A stretch of 5,011 nucleotides of DNA. Source: Acidimicrobiales bacterium. GTDB lineage: Bacteria; Actinomycetota; Acidimicrobiia; Acidimicrobiales; Palsa-688. Below the pieces are notes generated by a model. The model made no database searches and had not been told where the DNA came from. It was given only the letters and a program-made list of their open reading frames with translations. The stretch is from NCBI GenBank assembly GCA_030039575.1, contig JASHVH010000303.1:1-5011 (forward strand), given 5' to 3'. Shown here in pieces: positions 1 through 5,011 of this stretch. Position 1 is the first letter of the stretch. The number at the start of each line of letters is the position of its first letter. The position numbers and the translations under genes were made by a program.

Positions 1-1095
1 CGCCGATGTGACTACTGCGCGTTCGCCACCTGGACCGGCCGGGAACACCTCTGGGACCGTTACGTTGCTGCTTGCAGGGCTGAGGCGGCCAGCCTGACCG
101 GCTCCGCCCGGGCCAGGGGACCGGCGACGTCGGTCTTTTTCGGCGGTGGCACGCCTTCATTGCTGCCCGCCGAACTCCTCGTCAGCATCATCGACGCTTT
201 GAGGGACAGCCCCGGGATCGCGGACGGCGCCGAGGTCACCGTGGAGTGCAATCCCGAAACGGTTTCGGCGGCCAAGTTGGCTGTGTACCGGTCGGGGGGC
301 GTGACGAGGCTCTCGTTCGGAGCGCAGTCCATGGTGCCCCACGTGCTCGACGCCCTGGGCCGCTGGCACGACCCGGCCTCGGTCACGCGGGCGGCCGAAC
401 TGGCCGGAGAGGCCGGCTATGCCGGGGCCTACAACGTGGACTTGATATTCGGGGCGGCCGGCGAGACGATGGCGGACTGGCGGGCCTCCCTCGATGCCGT
501 GCTCGGCCTCCAACCCGGGCCGGCCCATATCAGTGCGTACGCCTTGACGGTGGAGCCAGGCACGCCGCTGGCCAAGGAGCCGTCGCGTCACCCCTCCGAC
601 GACGACCAAGCGGAGAAGTACCTGCTGGCCGAGGCCGTGCTTGGCGACGCCGGTTTCGAGTGGTACGAGATCTCGAACTGGGCCACTCCGGGCGGGCGTT
701 GCGCCCACAACATCCTCTATTGGGATCAAGGCGAGTACTGGGGCATCGGCTGCGCCGCTCACTCGCACCTGGCCCACCCCGATGGCAGCGCCCGGAGGTG
801 GTGGAACGTGCGCACCCCGGAGCGCTATTGCCGGCTGATCGAAGCGGGAGGCGTAGTGGAAGCCGCCGGCGAGACCCTCGACCCCGGCCAACGGGCCTGG
901 GAGGAGCTTGTGCTCCGCCTGCGCACCTCCCGGGGAGTACCGGCGACCGCCGCCCCTGACGAGTTGTACGGCGCTGGGCTGGTCGAACTGATATGTGACG
1001 GCGCTCAGGGGGCCAGGGCAGTGCTGACCCCCAGGGGCCGGCTTCTGGCGAACGAGGTGGCGATTAAGCTCGTTAAGCCAGTTTCCCCTCAATAA
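1..1095 (+). CDS. hemW: HemW-family radical SAM protein (coproporphyrinogen III oxidase-like), 5' partial
   Basis: The first bases are already inside the gene; 364 residues are visible before TAA. The window opens on the end of the radical-SAM cluster motif CxxxCxxC: the second and third cysteines are seen in RRCDYCAF (visible residues 3 and 6), and the first should lie just upstream. Family hallmarks follow in order: FFGGGTPSLL (46-55, the SAM-binding glycine motif), VECNPETV (81-88), RLSFGAQS (103-110), GRWHDP (120-125), YNVDLIFG (144-151), the YEISNWATPGGRCAHN segment (222-237) with YWGIGCAAHS (246-255), and a C-terminal domain ending in LTPRGRLLANEVA. HemW proteins bind a 4Fe-4S cluster and SAM and are known as haem-binding proteins implicated in haem delivery to cytoplasmic or membrane targets. 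They are often misannotated as HemN oxygen-independent coproporphyrinogen oxidase. E. coli HemW has about 380 residues, so only some 15-25 residues should be missing. An apparent start at 160 (TTG) lies within the SAM-binding motif and is not real. Family assignment is firm; the haem-chaperone role is family knowledge. Confidence 0.95.
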   Translation, partial: RRCDYCAFATWTGREHLWDRYVAACRAEAASLTGSARARGPATSVFFGGGTPSLLPAELLVSIIDALRDSPGIADGAEVTVECNPETVSAAKLAVYRSGGVTRLSFGAQSMVPHVLDALGRWHDPASVTRAAELAGEAGYAGAYNVDLIFGAAGETMADWRASLDAVLGLQPGPAHISAYALTVEPGTPLAKEPSRHPSDDDQAEKYLLAEAVLGDAGFEWYEISNWATPGGRCAHNILYWDQGEYWGIGCAAHSHLAHPDGSARRWWNVRTPERYCRLIEAGGVVEAAGETLDPGQRAWEELVLRLRTSRGVPATAAPDELYGAGLVELICDGAQGARAVLTPRGRLLANEVAIKLVKPVSPQ

Positions 1096-1103
1096 GAGGA
1101 GAA
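1096..1103 (+). promoter_or_regulatory. Ribosome binding site for the TTG-started membrane protein
   Basis: GAGGAGAA starts right after the hemW stop codon and ends 8 nt before the TTG at 1112. It is the best Shine-Dalgarno match in the window and is the main reason for accepting TTG as the start. It also shows that the gene is read from a hemW message. Confidence 0.7.
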
Positions 1104-1111
1104 GTTTCGCC

Positions 1112-2095
1112 TTGTCGGAGGGCACAGAGGCGGGGAAGGGAGAGGGCGAGAGACGGCGTGGCCCAGGGCGCCAAGCCGGCGCCCGGGCCGGCGAGATTGT
1201 GACAACGCCGGACGCCGTCGCCTTGAGCGCAAATGAGGGCCTGCCCGGCGGAGCACGTGGGAGGCTGGACGAGGAGTTCCCGGAGGACCTGCCTACTTTG
1301 CCGCCAGCGCCCGGAAGGCGGGAGGCCGCCCTCCGTTGGGCCTTGCCCGAGGAGCCGCCTGCGCCTATACCTGGCGCAAACCGTCCTCAGCGTAGCGGCC
1401 CGCCTACCTGGCCCGGCAGAGACCAGCCGCCGCCCCGGGCCCGAGGCAGCACCCGTCCGGGCCGAATGGACAGGCCCGGCGCAACCCTACGTCCCACAGC
1501 CGCCATCACCGTCCCCGAACACCCGTCCCGGCGCCGTAGCCGCATCTTTTGGCTGCTAGCTGTGGTTCTCCTTGTCGTCGCGTCAGCGGCGGTGGCCGTC
1601 GCCCTCAGCCGGGGCACAACGGGTGGCGGTGAACACCGGTCCCGGCTCTCGGCGGGTGAGGTCCTGTTCGAACGGCTTATGGCCACGGGCTCGACCGCGC
1701 AGCAGCTGACGGCCACGGCGGTGGCACGTTCCTGTGCGGAGGCACCACCCGGCGCCAGGGGCCGCACTGCGTTACTTGGCGATTTGAGCCGAGCCATTGG
1801 GTTGGGCCAGTCAGTCCTCCAGCTGCTCAACGCGGACAAGGCGGAACTCCTTGGCATCCCTGGCGGCTCGCTCTTGACGAGCGACCTCAGCCAGGCCACG
1901 ACGGCGGAGTTGACGGTCGAGCAGGACTACCAAGGTTGGCTTCAGGATCTTCAGGCCACGGGCTGCTACAGCGCTCCCACCAACGACATCCACTACCGGG
2001 CGGCCGGCCTGGAGGCGCCGGTGGCGGCCGCGGCCGACCAGCGCCTGGCGGCGGAGTGGGCGGTGGTCGAGCGGGCGCCCGACGTGCGTCGATGA
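1112..2095 (+). CDS. Unknown single-pass membrane protein with disordered cytoplasmic N-terminus
   Basis: I do not recognise a named family. The 327-residue product has three parts. Residues 1 to about 144 are rich in Pro, Arg, Gly and Glu, of low complexity, and probably disordered. Residues 145-165 (starting IFWLLAVVLL) form one hydrophobic helix, preceded by a basic cluster SRRRSR (139-144). Residues 166-327 form a mostly helical, Ala/Leu-rich domain with only two cysteines (C208 and C285). By the positive-inside rule the N-terminus is cytoplasmic and the C-terminal domain lies outside the membrane, where the two cysteines could form a disulfide; that is inference. No lipobox, cleavable signal or enzymatic motif is seen. 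The TTG start is chosen because a strong GAGGAGAA lies just before it and the reading frame is open from there. The gene follows hemW by 16 nt, so co-transcription is likely, but nothing in the protein suggests a haem role. The coding nature is supported by GC-rich third positions and the coherent membrane topology. Confidence 0.82.
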   Translation: MSEGTEAGKGEGERRRGPGRQAGARAGEIVTTPDAVALSANEGLPGGARGRLDEEFPEDLPTLPPAPGRREAALRWALPEEPPAPIPGANRPQRSGPPTWPGRDQPPPRARGSTRPGRMDRPGATLRPTAAITVPEHPSRRRSRIFWLLAVVLLVVASAAVAVALSRGTTGGGEHRSRLSAGEVLFERLMATGSTAQQLTATAVARSCAEAPPGARGRTALLGDLSRAIGLGQSVLQLLNADKAELLGIPGGSLLTSDLSQATTAELTVEQDYQGWLQDLQATGCYSAPTNDIHYRAAGLEAPVAAAADQRLAAEWAVVERAPDVRR

Positions 2096-2191
2096 AGCGT
2101 AGTCCGGCTGTGACGGAGCACGGTTTGAATGACCGCTCGTGAATGAAACCAGCGAAGAAATACTGAGAAACAATCGACACCTCCAAGCCGG

Positions 2192-2197
2192 TAGGAT
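2192..2197 (+). promoter_or_regulatory. Possible -10 box upstream of the HTH gene
   Basis: TAGGAT fits the actinobacterial -10 pattern TANNNT. Six bases separate it from position 2204, so a transcript would begin at about the proposed first codon of the HTH gene, the usual geometry for leaderless actinobacterial genes. No convincing -35 is seen at 16-18 bp; the nearest match, TCGACA at 2174-2179, is only 12 bp away. The AGGA inside the box could instead act as a weak ribosome binding site, 7 nt before 2204. The 108-nt gap between genes (2096-2203) holds nothing else I can support; no terminator hairpin is evident. Confidence 0.35.
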
Positions 2198-2203
2198 GAC
2201 GCG

Positions 2204-2545
2204 ATAACGGCAGAACCCATCGAATGGATTGGCACTCCGGAAGCGTGCGCCAGGCTCGGCGTGACGCTTCGTACGCTTTACCGCTTTATCGACGAAGGCC
2301 AGCTGCCCGCGTACAAGATGGGACGCGTGATCCGCCTGCAAGCTAGCGACGTGGATGACTTCATCTCGCGGGCGCGGATCGTGCCCGGGACCCTCGAGCA
2401 CCTCTACCCCGACCCGCGCGGCGCCCAGTCGGGCCGCGGCCAGCACCACGACGACGAGGCGATGCCCGAGCCGTCGCGCCCAGCGGCGAAGCGGGCGTCC
2501 GACGTGATGGACCTCGATGACGCACAAGGCGAAAACGGGCAGTGA
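2204..2545 (+). CDS. MerR/excisionase-type helix-turn-helix DNA-binding protein (start codon uncertain)
   Basis: This is a small cytoplasmic DNA-binding protein of the HTH_17/excisionase type. The winged helix-turn-helix runs from about TPEACARLGVTLRTLYR through FIDEGQLPAYKMGRVIRL to SDVDDFI, roughly residues 11-55 if counted from 2204. A conserved-looking extension with LEHLYP follows, then a hydrophilic tail of about 40 residues rich in Asp, Glu, His and Arg. Homologues of this style are typically short, stand-alone regulators; no target can be read from the sequence. The frame is open from the TAG at 2192-2194, but it contains no ATG, GTG or TTG until the GTG at 2261, which would remove the first helix of the domain. 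The proposed start is ATA at 2204, placed correctly for either a leaderless message or the AGGA at 2193-2196. A prediction limited to standard start codons would give 2261-2545. Protein class is fairly sure; the start is not. The HIT gene begins 21 nt after the stop, so the two are probably co-transcribed. Confidence 0.75.
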   Translation: MTAEPIEWIGTPEACARLGVTLRTLYRFIDEGQLPAYKMGRVIRLQASDVDDFISRARIVPGTLEHLYPDPRGAQSGRGQHHDDEAMPEPSRPAAKRASDVMDLDDAQGENGQ

Positions 2546-2554
2546 CGAGCAGCC

Positions 2555-2561
2555 GGGAGAG
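2555..2561 (+). promoter_or_regulatory. Ribosome binding site for the HIT gene
   Basis: GGGAGAG lies in the 21-nt gap after the HTH stop codon and 5 nt before the TTG at 2567. It supports TTG as the start. The ATG at 2571 is out of frame with the HIT protein and is not the start. Confidence 0.55.
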
Positions 2562-2566
2562 CGTCT

Positions 2567-2926
2567 TTGGATGGCGCTAGGCAACCAGGCTGCGTTTTCT
2601 GCCGGGTAATTGCCGGCGAACTGCCCTCGCGGCCGGCTTACTCGGGCGAACTCACCTATGCCTTCCACGACCTGCGGCCCGTGGCCCCGGTCCATGTCCT
2701 GGTTGTCCCCCGCGAGCACATCGCCGACGCCAGCCAGGTCGCCGAAGAGCACGGTGCTTTGTTGGCAGAGATGCTCCTGACGGCGCGGGCGGTCGCCGAA
2801 CGAGAGGGCATTTTGGACCGTGGCTACCGTCTCGCCTTCAACATCGGGCGCGACTCGGGAGCGGAGGTCAACCATCTCCACCTGCACCTACTCGGAGGTC
2901 GCAGGCTGGGGTGGCCTCCAGGGTGA
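2567..2926 (+). CDS. HIT-family (histidine triad) nucleotide hydrolase/transferase
   Basis: The 119-residue length is normal for a stand-alone HINT-type HIT protein. The signature HxHxHxx is seen as HLHLHLLGG at residues 103-111; its middle or last histidine would carry the covalent nucleotidyl intermediate. Further family marks are CVFCRVIAGELP (9-20) near the N-terminus, the FHDLRPVAPVHVLVVPREHI stretch (33-52), FNIG (91-94) and the typical end GWPPG. The C9/C12 pair, with H51 and H103, matches the zinc-site residues of many bacterial members. Such proteins hydrolyse nucleoside phosphoramidates or related nucleotides in the cytoplasm; the physiological substrate is usually unknown and cannot be told here. 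The TTG start has a ribosome binding site just before it, and the N-terminus lines up with the family. HIT genes often sit before phoH-ybeY, as here. Nothing is truncated. Confidence 0.93.
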   Translation: MDGARQPGCVFCRVIAGELPSRPAYSGELTYAFHDLRPVAPVHVLVVPREHIADASQVAEEHGALLAEMLLTARAVAEREGILDRGYRLAFNIGRDSGAEVNHLHLHLLGGRRLGWPPG

Positions 2927-3022
2927 CTGAACCGGCGGGTACATGCCGGGCCCCGTTCGGGCAGCTGAACGCCGGCGTGGGCGGGCGGCGTAGGAACGCG
3001 GACTAGCGGCCATTTCTGACGC

Positions 3023-3036
3023 TACGCTGGTAGAAC
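3023..3036 (+). promoter_or_regulatory. Possible promoter (-10 boxes) for the phoH-ybeY-CNNM genes
   Basis: Two TA-rich hexamers fit an actinobacterial -10: TACGCT at 3023-3028 (12 nt before the phoH GTG) and TAGAAC at 3031-3036 (4 nt before it). The first matches TANNNT fully and would give a leader of only a few bases. There is no purine-rich ribosome binding site before the GTG, which also points to a leaderless or nearly leaderless message. No good -35 is seen. The rest of the 114-nt gap (2927-3040) is GC-rich with a short GCCC/GGGC hairpin at 2950-2962 but no T-run, so no intrinsic terminator is called. Confidence 0.4.
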
Positions 3037-3040
3037 ACAC

Positions 3041-4024
3041 GTGTCCGTAATAGTTACAGTCCCAAACCACCTGATGGCGGGCCTGGTGGGCCCCCTCAAC
3101 GAGAACTTGCGTTCCCTGCAGGAAGCCTTCGGCGGGACGCGCATCATTGCCAGGGGCAACGAGTTCAACATCGAAGGCGAAGACGCGGGCACTGTGGCCC
3201 GCCTGGTGGAGGAACTCAGGTTGCTCCTCGAGCATGGCCAGGTGGTCGACCCCGGCGTGGTGGCCCGCACCATAGACATACTGCGGGCTGACGAACGGCC
3301 GTCAGAAGTCCTCACGGCTGAGATACTCCGTTCGGCCAGAGGCAGGTCGGTCCGGCCGAAGTCGAGCGGTCAAAAGCGTTATGTGGACGCCATAATGGCC
3401 AATATCGTCACATTTGGCATCGGGCCGGCGGGGACAGGGAAGAGCTATCTGGCGGTGGCGCTGGCGGTCCAGGCGTTGCAGGCAAAGTCAGTGGAGCGGA
3501 TAATAATGACGCGGCCGGCCGTCGAGGCGGGCGAGCGTCTGGGTTTCTTGCCAGGCGACTTGATGGCCAAGATCGACCCTTACTTGCGGCCGCTTTACGA
3601 TGCCTTGTACGACATGTTGGGCACTGAGGGAGCGCGCCGGTTGCTCGACAATGGGACGATCGAGGTGGCACCGCTCGCCTATATGCGTGGCCGCACGCTC
3701 AACAGGAGCTTCATAATCCTGGACGAAGCGCAAAATGCGACGCCGGAACAATTGAAGATGTTCCTAACCCGCATAGGTTTTGGTTCCAAGGTTGTCGTAA
3801 ACGGCGACATAACGCAGGTTGACTTGCCGGGGGGCCGTTCGGGCCTGGCGGACCTCGACCAGGTCCTGAAGGGCATCGACGGCATCTCCTTTGTCAGATT
3901 GACGAGCCGGGACGTGGTGCGCCACCGGATCGTGGCCGACATCGTCTCGGCCTACGACGCATTCGAGTCGGCCAACAACGTGGCGTCGAAGGCGCTCCTG
4001 CGGCCCGAACCAGAGTTCAGGTAA
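3041..4024 (+). CDS. phoH: PhoH-family P-loop ATPase
   Basis: The 327-residue protein has the standard length of the bacterial PhoH-like (YbeZ) family. Residues 1 to about 65 form the small N-terminal domain (RIIARGNEFNIEGE at 34-47). The ATPase domain carries Walker A GPAGTGKS (128-135), TRPAVEAGERLGFLPGD (157-173), Walker B with FIILDEAQN (224-232), and the sensor-like stretch VVVNGDITQVDLP (251-263), then RDVVRHRIV near the C-terminus. It is a cytoplasmic ATPase of the helicase-like P-loop group, linked by gene neighbourhood and family studies to RNA metabolism together with YbeY; the old phosphate-starvation name is not evidence of that role. GTG 3041 is the first possible start after an in-frame TGA at 3017-3019 and keeps the whole N-terminal domain. 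No ribosome binding site precedes it. ybeY follows after 9 nt. Oddly, 10 of its 22 isoleucines use ATA, against 3 of 43 in the other genes here. Confidence 0.96.
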   Translation: MSVIVTVPNHLMAGLVGPLNENLRSLQEAFGGTRIIARGNEFNIEGEDAGTVARLVEELRLLLEHGQVVDPGVVARTIDILRADERPSEVLTAEILRSARGRSVRPKSSGQKRYVDAIMANIVTFGIGPAGTGKSYLAVALAVQALQAKSVERIIMTRPAVEAGERLGFLPGDLMAKIDPYLRPLYDALYDMLGTEGARRLLDNGTIEVAPLAYMRGRTLNRSFIILDEAQNATPEQLKMFLTRIGFGSKVVVNGDITQVDLPGGRSGLADLDQVLKGIDGISFVRLTSRDVVRHRIVADIVSAYDAFESANNVASKALLRPEPEFR

Positions 4025-4033
4025 GCGCGTCCC

Positions 4034-4678
4034 ATGGCGGTCGACGTCTTCGCGGCTGACGAACAGAGCGACCACCCTGTCGACACCTTGCGTTGGGCCC
4101 GGCTGGCTGAAGCGGTCCTAGGGGAGGAGGGGCTTACGGGTGATGCCGAGCTGTCGGTATTGTTCGTCGACGAGAACGCCATTGCGGAACTCAATAGCCG
4201 CTTCCTCGGAAAAGACGGACCGACCGACGTCCTGGCTTTTCCCATTGACGAAGAGCCCATCGAAAGCGGCCGGTCGCCCGACTCCGGTGGGACGGGCCCG
4301 GGCATGCCATCGGAACCGGAAGACGTGCCGGTCTTACTCGGGGATATCGTCATCTGCCCCGCCGTCGCTTACCGGAACGCGCCCGAGCACGCGGGCAGCT
4401 ATGACGACGAAGTGGCCCTGCTGGTGGTGCACGGCCTGCTCCACTTGTTGGGGATGGACCACCAGGAAGATGAAGAGGCCGAGGAAATGGAGGCCAAGGA
4501 GCGCGAACTGCTTGTCCGGCACTACGCCGATATCCGACCCGAAGCCTGGCGGGCCAAACGCCAGGAAGAGGGCCAAACGGCGTTAGCGGAGGGCGGGCCG
4601 GCGCGGAGCTCAGAGGATGGCGGCCACAACTTGGGCGGTCGTGAGGCGAGCCAGGACGACGCCAACGGGAGCGGCTGA
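4034..4678 (+). CDS. ybeY: Endoribonuclease YbeY (rRNA maturation factor)
   Basis: YbeY is a zinc-dependent metalloprotein needed for 16S rRNA 3'-end maturation and ribosome quality control in the cytoplasm. The metal site HGLLHLLGMDH is complete at residues 133-143, with the three histidines H133, H137 and H143. Other family segments are ELSVLFVDENAIAELN (39-54), GPTDVLAFPIDE (62-73) and LLGDIVICP (101-109). The last two are separated by a Gly/Pro/Ser-rich loop (about 74-98); actinobacterial YbeY proteins carry a loop here, but this one looks long. The acidic helix after the metal site (EDEEAEEMEAKERELL) is normal. About 45 hydrophilic residues follow (170-214), making the protein 214 residues against the usual 150-180. 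The position equivalent to E. coli Arg59 appears to be Leu58, as far as alignment by eye allows. ATG 4034 is the only good start; the ribosome binding site is weak (AGG at 4019-4021, inside the end of phoH), which suggests coupling to phoH translation. Confidence 0.95.
   Translation: MAVDVFAADEQSDHPVDTLRWARLAEAVLGEEGLTGDAELSVLFVDENAIAELNSRFLGKDGPTDVLAFPIDEEPIESGRSPDSGGTGPGMPSEPEDVPVLLGDIVICPAVAYRNAPEHAGSYDDEVALLVVHGLLHLLGMDHQEDEEAEEMEAKERELLVRHYADIRPEAWRAKRQEEGQTALAEGGPARSSEDGGHNLGGREASQDDANGSG
4667..4671 (+). promoter_or_regulatory. Ribosome binding site for the CNNM gene, inside the ybeY 3' end
   Basis: GGGAG lies within the last codons of ybeY and 9 nt before the GTG at 4681. This spacing favours GTG 4681 over the ATG at 4684 and implies that ribosomes finishing ybeY can start directly on the next gene. 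Confidence 0.5.
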
Positions 4679-4680
4679 CG

Positions 4681-5011
4681 GTGATGCTAGCGGCCACGCG
4701 CAGCTTTTCCGGGTCAGATGGGGCGCTTCTGGCCGGCGCGGTGGTCCTCATCATGCTGTCGGCGGTTTTTGCGTTATCCGAGACAGCCATCACGCGCACG
4801 ACGAAGGTCAAGGCCACCGCCCTCGTCGAAGAAAAACGGCGTGGGGCCGTGTCTTTGTACAAGCTCGTCGATCACGCAGACCGCAATATCCCGGTCATCC
4901 TGTTCGCCCTTGAGATCTGCACACTTACGGCGGCCACGATCATTGGCGTCGTGGCCAACGAGGTGTTCGGGCCCCTAGGAGTCGTGATCGCCACCGCGTT
5001 CGAAATCGTGG
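4681..5011 (+). CDS. CNNM/CorC-type transmembrane protein (DUF21, hemolysin-C-like), 3' partial
   Basis: The frame is open to the window edge, giving 110 residues of what is normally a protein of about 420-450. It begins VMLAATRS and runs into a first hydrophobic segment (about 15-37, including AVVLIMLSAVFALSE) that ends in the family hallmark SETAITRT (33-40). A cytoplasmic basic linker follows (KVKATALVEEKRRGAVSLYKL), then a second membrane segment (about 70-92) and the start of a third (about 98 onward). This is the N-terminal CNNM (DUF21) membrane domain; in complete proteins it is followed by paired CBS domains and a CorC-HlyC domain, which lie beyond the window. The family is associated with magnesium and other divalent-cation transport; the 'hemolysin' label is historical. 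The gene starts 2 nt after the ybeY stop, a common arrangement in this cluster. GTG 4681 is preferred, with ATG 4684 possible. Confidence 0.88.
   Translation, partial: MMLAATRSFSGSDGALLAGAVVLIMLSAVFALSETAITRTTKVKATALVEEKRRGAVSLYKLVDHADRNIPVILFALEICTLTAATIIGVVANEVFGPLGVVIATAFEIV

Noticed and set aside
246..959. Second + strand open frame inside hemW
   Set aside because: Its product is Arg/Gly-rich low-complexity sequence typical of a shifted frame in high-GC DNA, and hemW is firmly supported in the other frame.
157..1125. Long open frame of about 320 codons on the minus strand opposite hemW
   Set aside because: It is a mirror of a GC-rich coding region: its translation is Arg/Gly/Pro-rich without any family motif, while the + strand carries clear HemW motifs across the same span.
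2116..2143. Inverted repeat around CACGGT...ACCGCTCGTG in the gap after the membrane protein
   Set aside because: The paired arms are 4 bp and overlap one another in the two possible foldings, with no T-run, so neither a terminator nor an operator can be supported.
2174..2197. TCGACA and TAGGAT as a complete -35/-10 promoter
   Set aside because: The spacer is only 12 bp, too short for a standard sigma factor; only the -10 box is kept as a tentative feature.
1811..2887. Long open frame of about 358 codons on the minus strand across three genes
   Set aside because: It runs through the end of the membrane protein, the whole HTH gene and most of the HIT gene, and shows no coherent domain. The + strand genes have recognisable motifs and ribosome binding sites.
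2950..2962. Hairpin GCCC/GGGC after the HIT gene as an intrinsic terminator
   Set aside because: The stem is only 4 bp with a 5-nt loop and no T-run follows; such short inverted repeats are expected by chance in DNA this GC-rich.
1..5011. Novel defence, mobile or biosynthetic system
   Set aside because: No transposase, integrase, direct repeats, attachment sites, CRISPR repeats or toxin-antitoxin pair is seen. The excisionase-like HTH protein has no integrase beside it and is better read as a small regulator.

Overview
This is a high-GC, gene-dense chromosomal window with seven genes, all on the + strand. It looks actinobacterial, and most likely comes from an Acidimicrobiia-type or related uncultured lineage. 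The evidence is the strong GC bias at third codon positions, the frequent TTG and GTG starts, the actinobacterial-style insert in YbeY, the short excisionase-like HTH protein, and the TANNNT promoter-like boxes placed almost directly at gene starts. The class-level assignment is inference from protein style, not from a marker gene.

Layout: (1) 1-1095, the 3' part of hemW (radical-SAM HemW/coproporphyrinogen III oxidase-like family), whose start lies before the window. (2) 1112-2095, an unrecognised single-pass membrane protein with a long disordered Pro/Arg-rich cytoplasmic part and a C-terminal extracytoplasmic domain. It follows hemW by 16 nt and has a good ribosome binding site. (3) 2096-2203, a 108-nt gap with a possible -10 box. 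(4) About 2204-2545, a small MerR/excisionase-type HTH protein whose conserved domain begins upstream of any ATG, GTG or TTG. (5) 2567-2926, a HIT-family nucleotide hydrolase/transferase. (6) 2927-3040, a 114-nt gap with promoter-like boxes. (7) 3041-4024, phoH. (8) 4034-4678, ybeY. (9) 4681 to the end, the N-terminal part of a CNNM/CorC (DUF21) membrane protein, cut by the window edge.

The right half is the widely conserved HIT-phoH-ybeY-CNNM cluster. YbeY acts in rRNA maturation and ribosome quality control, and PhoH is an RNA-associated ATPase linked to it by neighbourhood. The gaps between phoH, ybeY and the CNNM gene are 9 and 2 nt, so these three are very probably co-transcribed and translationally coupled. 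In many actinobacteria hrcA, dnaJ and rsmE lie between hemW and this cluster. Here they are absent, and the unknown membrane protein and the HTH gene occupy that position.

I see no mobile element, CRISPR array, RNA gene or defence system. The points most worth a second look are the missing canonical start of the HTH gene, the unusually high use of ATA isoleucine codons in phoH, the membrane protein of unknown function, and the insert and tail in YbeY. The region is otherwise ordinary housekeeping DNA.
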